Assembly (NCBI GenBank): GCA_038213135.1
Contig: JBBQTQ010000067.1
Span: 1-15,567, forward strand
Source of the DNA: JBBQTQ01 sp038213135
GTDB lineage: Bacteria > Actinomycetota > Thermoleophilia > Gaiellales > Gaiellaceae
DNA: 15,567 bases
Direction of reading: 5' to 3'
Shown: positions 13,327 to 15,567 of the stretch, piece by piece
Layout: every line of letters starts with the position of its first letter
How positions within the stretch are numbered: the stretch's first letter is position 1
Made by a program: the position numbers and the translations under genes
Notes under the pieces: model-generated
Seen by the model: only the letters and a program-made list of their open reading frames with translations
Told to the model about the DNA's origin: nothing
Databases searched by the model: none

Positions 13327-13349
13327 ACCGGAGGGGTGGCTACTCCGGT
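13327..13349 (-). promoter_or_regulatory. Stem-loop in the pilA leader
   Basis: Read on the minus strand, ACCGGAG and CTCCGGT form a 7-bp stem around the 9-nt loop TAGCCACCC, ending just before the AAAAAGGAG ribosome site of pilA. It may stabilise the abundant pilin mRNA or regulate translation. I tested it against the c-di-GMP-I riboswitch and the core GCAAAGCC motif is not present. Confidence 0.4.
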
Positions 13350-13387
13350 ATCGGCGCCTCGAGCCGGCGACAAGTCCCCCAAACGGG

Positions 13388-15550
13388 TCAGCTGAGAAAA
13401 GAGGGATTCGGCTGGGAGAGGCCGGCCGTGCAGGCATGTGGATCCCGCTGGAAGGTCGGCGCGGTCGCGTGCACCGTCACGAGCCGGAGGCCGAGGAGGC
13501 TTCGCAGGCTCGGGCTCGCGTGGAAGGTCGCGTACCAGGGGCCGCGGCCGCAGACGCGCATCCGCACCCAGCGACTCTCGCCGGAGTCGAGCTGCAGCAC
13601 GCCTTGCTCTCCGTGCGGGCCCTTGAAGGTGATGGAGCCGGTCAGCCGCGGTGCCGTCAGCGTCCGCTTCAGCCAGCCGGAGAGGCCGCCGCCTGGCATC
13701 GGCGGCCAGAGGTAGAACGCGCCGGCGTCGGAGAGCCAGTTGTCGTGATAGTGGCCGACCGCGTAGAGCGAGATCTGCGGCGTGCCGGTGGGCTGCCAGA
13801 GGACGTGGGAGCCGTGCTTGGCGAGCGGCCGGGCTCCGCGCAGGCGGATCGTCGCGGCGTAGCCGTCGACGAGCAGCGGCTCGCGCACGGCCTTGCCGCC
13901 GACGAGCAGCGAGCCGTCAGGACCTATGTGGACACGGCCGTACGCGAAGGCGTCGAAACGCCCGGCGCCGGGGAGCAGCAGCACGCGGTCGACCGAGCGG
14001 TTCCAGAAGAGCTGCTCGAGCGCGTCGGTCTTGAGCCCGGCGAAGCCCTGCAGGAGGGCGACGTGGCCGAGGTGGAAGCGGTCGATCCAGGACTTGTCCT
14101 GCGGCAGGAAGGTGTCCCTGGCGCCGGTGGTGCTGCGCGCGTCGTAGGCGACGGCTCCGGCTGACGCTGCGCCGAGCGCGCAGATCGCCAGACCTAGCGC
14201 GAGCGGTGTCCCGAGTCGTGGCCGTCGGGAGCAGGCGATCGCCCCGACCGAGAGCAAGCCTGCCACGCTTGCGACGACGAGCGATCCGGTGCCGGCCTGA
14301 CCGGCCTTCAGGCTGAGCCAGGAGACTGCGAAGAGGAGTGGCGAGCCGCTGGCGCCGCCGAGCGCGGTGAAGCTCGAGAGCGGCACGCGAACGGTCAGGA
14401 CGAGGAGCCCGGCGGCCAGGAGAAGGTGCACCAGCCGGTGCGGCCAGCCGCGGCGCGCGTAGAGCGCGAACGCCGTCCCGACGAGCGGGATCAGATAGAA
14501 GACGTACCGCTCCTGGATCCCGTCGGTGCTGAGGAGGCCGGACTGGATCATCCCCGCAGGCAGGAGCAGCGCACCCGCAAGCGGCAGCGTGAGCGCGGCG
14601 AAGGCGGTCTCCTCGCGCGAACGAGGCCGCGCGTAGGCCAGCCAGATCCCGACCAGCGCGCCCGGGACGATGATCCAGCCGGACGAGTAGGCGAGGCTCA
14701 TCAGGTCGAGGACCATCCAGCGGAGGAGTCCGAGCGGCCTCAGGTGCACCGCGCCCGCCCCGCCCCCGTAAGGCCCGAGAAGCGACGGTACGGCTGCGAG
14801 CACTGTGAGCGGGACCGCGAAGAGTAGGAGCGGCAGGAGCTGCTCGCGCAGCGCCTTTTTCACGCGACGCTCGCGCAGCCCCACGAGGACGCAGGCCAGG
14901 AGGAACACGACCGGGAGCACGGCGAGCTGGATTCGCGCGAGCGCGGTCAGGCCCGTGAACGCAACGAAGGCGAGCTGCGAGCGGCGCGTCGGCTTCGTCA
15001 GCGCCACGAGCGCCGCGGCGACGGCCGCGAGCAGCAGCGGATAGGCGATCGCCTCGGAGGAGATGAAGGACGCGAAGACGAGATCCGGCGCAGCGACGGC
15101 CAGTGCGGCCACGCCCAGGGACAGGCCCCGGCCGAGTCCCAAACGGCGGGCGATCAGGAAGGCGGGAATCGCCGCCAGCGACATCGTCAGCGACCCGAAG
15201 CCCTGGACGAACCGGTAGGCGGTGCCGACGTCGCCGATCAGCCAAGCGGGGGCGGTGAGCAGCGGCTCGAGCAGCCCCGGAAAGTGCGAAGCGCTGTGCC
15301 GGACGAGCGGCTGTCCGGTGGCAGCGAACGAGCGCCCGAGCTCCGCATAGACGTACTCGTCGGGGAAGAGATCGGGCGTCGGCCGGAAGAACGCCGCGAA
15401 GAGTCGTGCGAGGAAGCTGCCGGCGACGAGGCCGGTCAGTGCAAGTCTGGTCGTTCGCACGCTCACGCCAGCCAAGAGGTCGGCAGCGGAGCCTGCTCGC
15501 TTGAGCAGCCGGCTGTGCAGCCGGAGGCCGATTGACTCGGCCGGAGGCAC
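13388..15550 (-). CDS. GT-C-type integral membrane glycosyltransferase (PMT/ArnT-like)
   Basis: Up to 720 residues. A first transmembrane helix (about 34-55) is followed by an outside loop with RPTPDLFPDEYVYAELG; the Asp-Glu pair at 64-65 matches the catalytic acidic motif of GT39/GT83-like enzymes, which move a sugar from a polyprenyl phosphate to a protein or lipid. Many more hydrophobic helices run to about residue 475, including RYVFYLIPLVGTAFALYARR. A soluble outer domain follows at about 485-720. The N terminus is uncertain: the GTG at 15550 lies inside a dispersed repeat, the frame is open to the window edge, and a GTG at 15466 (residue 29) would place the start after three hairpins. 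It ends 80 bp before pilA on the same strand, so pilin glycosylation is plausible but inferred; another surface acceptor is equally possible. Confidence 0.75.
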   Translation of the reverse strand: MPPAESIGLRLHSRLLKRAGSAADLLAGVSVRTTRLALTGLVAGSFLARLFAAFFRPTPDLFPDEYVYAELGRSFAATGQPLVRHSASHFPGLLEPLLTAPAWLIGDVGTAYRFVQGFGSLTMSLAAIPAFLIARRLGLGRGLSLGVAALAVAAPDLVFASFISSEAIAYPLLLAAVAAALVALTKPTRRSQLAFVAFTGLTALARIQLAVLPVVFLLACVLVGLRERRVKKALREQLLPLLLFAVPLTVLAAVPSLLGPYGGGAGAVHLRPLGLLRWMVLDLMSLAYSSGWIIVPGALVGIWLAYARPRSREETAFAALTLPLAGALLLPAGMIQSGLLSTDGIQERYVFYLIPLVGTAFALYARRGWPHRLVHLLLAAGLLVLTVRVPLSSFTALGGASGSPLLFAVSWLSLKAGQAGTGSLVVASVAGLLSVGAIACSRRPRLGTPLALGLAICALGAASAGAVAYDARSTTGARDTFLPQDKSWIDRFHLGHVALLQGFAGLKTDALEQLFWNRSVDRVLLLPGAGRFDAFAYGRVHIGPDGSLLVGGKAVREPLLVDGYAATIRLRGARPLAKHGSHVLWQPTGTPQISLYAVGHYHDNWLSDAGAFYLWPPMPGGGLSGWLKRTLTAPRLTGSITFKGPHGEQGVLQLDSGESRWVRMRVCGRGPWYATFHASPSLRSLLGLRLVTVHATAPTFQRDPHACTAGLSQPNPSFLS
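15493..15542 (-). repeat. Three back-to-back hairpins at the start of the glycosyltransferase gene
   Basis: There are three perfect palindromes with almost no spacing: CTGCTC/GAGCAG (15493-15508, 4-nt loop), CCGGCTG/CAGCCGG (15509-15524, 2-nt loop) and GGCCGA/TCGGCC (15526-15542, 5-nt loop). The last is the core of repeat copy B. Such packing is unusual for coding DNA and suggests this stretch is untranslated leader or inserted repeat. Confidence 0.6.
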
Positions 15551-15556
15551 GCCGCG
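15518..15556 (-). repeat. 39-bp dispersed repeat with palindromic core, copy B
   Basis: It shares CAGCCGGAG at the left end and CGGAGGCACGCCGCG at the right end (+ strand) with copy A at 3669-3707, at the same total length. The central bases differ but again form a hairpin (GGCCGA/TCGGCC). Similarity weakens but continues to the window edge with CGCGTG. Confidence 0.6.
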
Positions 15557-15567
15557 AGAAACGCGTG

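Noticed and set aside
13308..13382. N-terminal extension of pilA to a start at 13382
   Set aside because: It would cover the ribosome site and the leader stem-loop and put 25 extra residues before a leader that is already complete.
13321..13390. A c-di-GMP (GEMM) riboswitch upstream of pilA
   Set aside because: c-di-GMP riboswitches are common before pilus genes, and the region has a stem-loop with TAGCCACCC, but the conserved GCAAAGCC core and the two-helix layout are not visible.
12901..13437. A 178-codon frame overlapping pilA
   Set aside because: It is a shadow of pilA, which has a perfect prepilin leader, ribosome site and terminator in its own frame.
13917..15245. A 442-codon minus-strand frame inside the glycosyltransferase
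   Set aside because: It is the same strand in another frame and Arg/Ala/Pro-rich, while the 720-codon frame shows clear membrane helices.

Overview
The window is high-GC DNA with many GTG/TTG starts, tightly packed genes with 4-bp stop/start overlaps, and tRNA genes that do not encode CCA. Together with the style of the type IV pilus (T4P) genes, this suggests an actinobacterium, perhaps of the class Thermoleophilia (Gaiellales/Solirubrobacterales). The lineage is an inference from gene style, not from a marker gene.

Left part (1-3900). The window opens in the last 99 codons of a tyrosine recombinase. Its stop codon touches the 3' end of a tRNA-Thr(GGT) gene on the opposite strand, the layout expected at the end of an integrated element lying to the left. 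Next come a voltage-gated-type K+ channel (+) and a large secreted protein with Ig-like domains (-), which converge and overlap by 4 bp at their stop codons. A short, possibly decayed ORF, a cluster of hairpins and a tRNA-Tyr(GTA) follow.

Middle (3900-11907, + strand). A geranylgeranyl-reductase-family flavoprotein is followed by a T4P block: pilT, a lytic transglycosylase/M23 peptidase fusion, a membrane protein with one PASTA domain and a Pro/Thr stalk, a pseudopilin, prepilin peptidase (pilD) and pilB. Several junctions are translationally coupled by 4-bp overlaps.

Right part (11985-15567, - strand). In transcription order there is a GT-C-type membrane glycosyltransferase, a major pilin (pilA) with a strong Shine-Dalgarno and an intrinsic terminator, a membrane-anchored thioredoxin-fold protein without a CxxC motif, and a small uncharacterised protein. 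This group converges on pilB.

Functionally, pilB/pilT would extend and retract the fibre, pilD would process PilA and the pseudopilin, the transglycosylase/peptidase fusion could open the wall, the PASTA protein could hold the machine to peptidoglycan, and the GT-C enzyme could glycosylate the pilin or a surface polymer. pilC and pilM/N/O are not in the window.

The most unusual non-coding signals are two families of dispersed palindromes. One is a GGGACAGG hairpin in three intergenic gaps around pilB, with stem-preserving paired base changes between copies. The other is a 39-bp element with conserved ends and a variable but always palindromic centre, at about 3.7 kb and at the right edge of the window.
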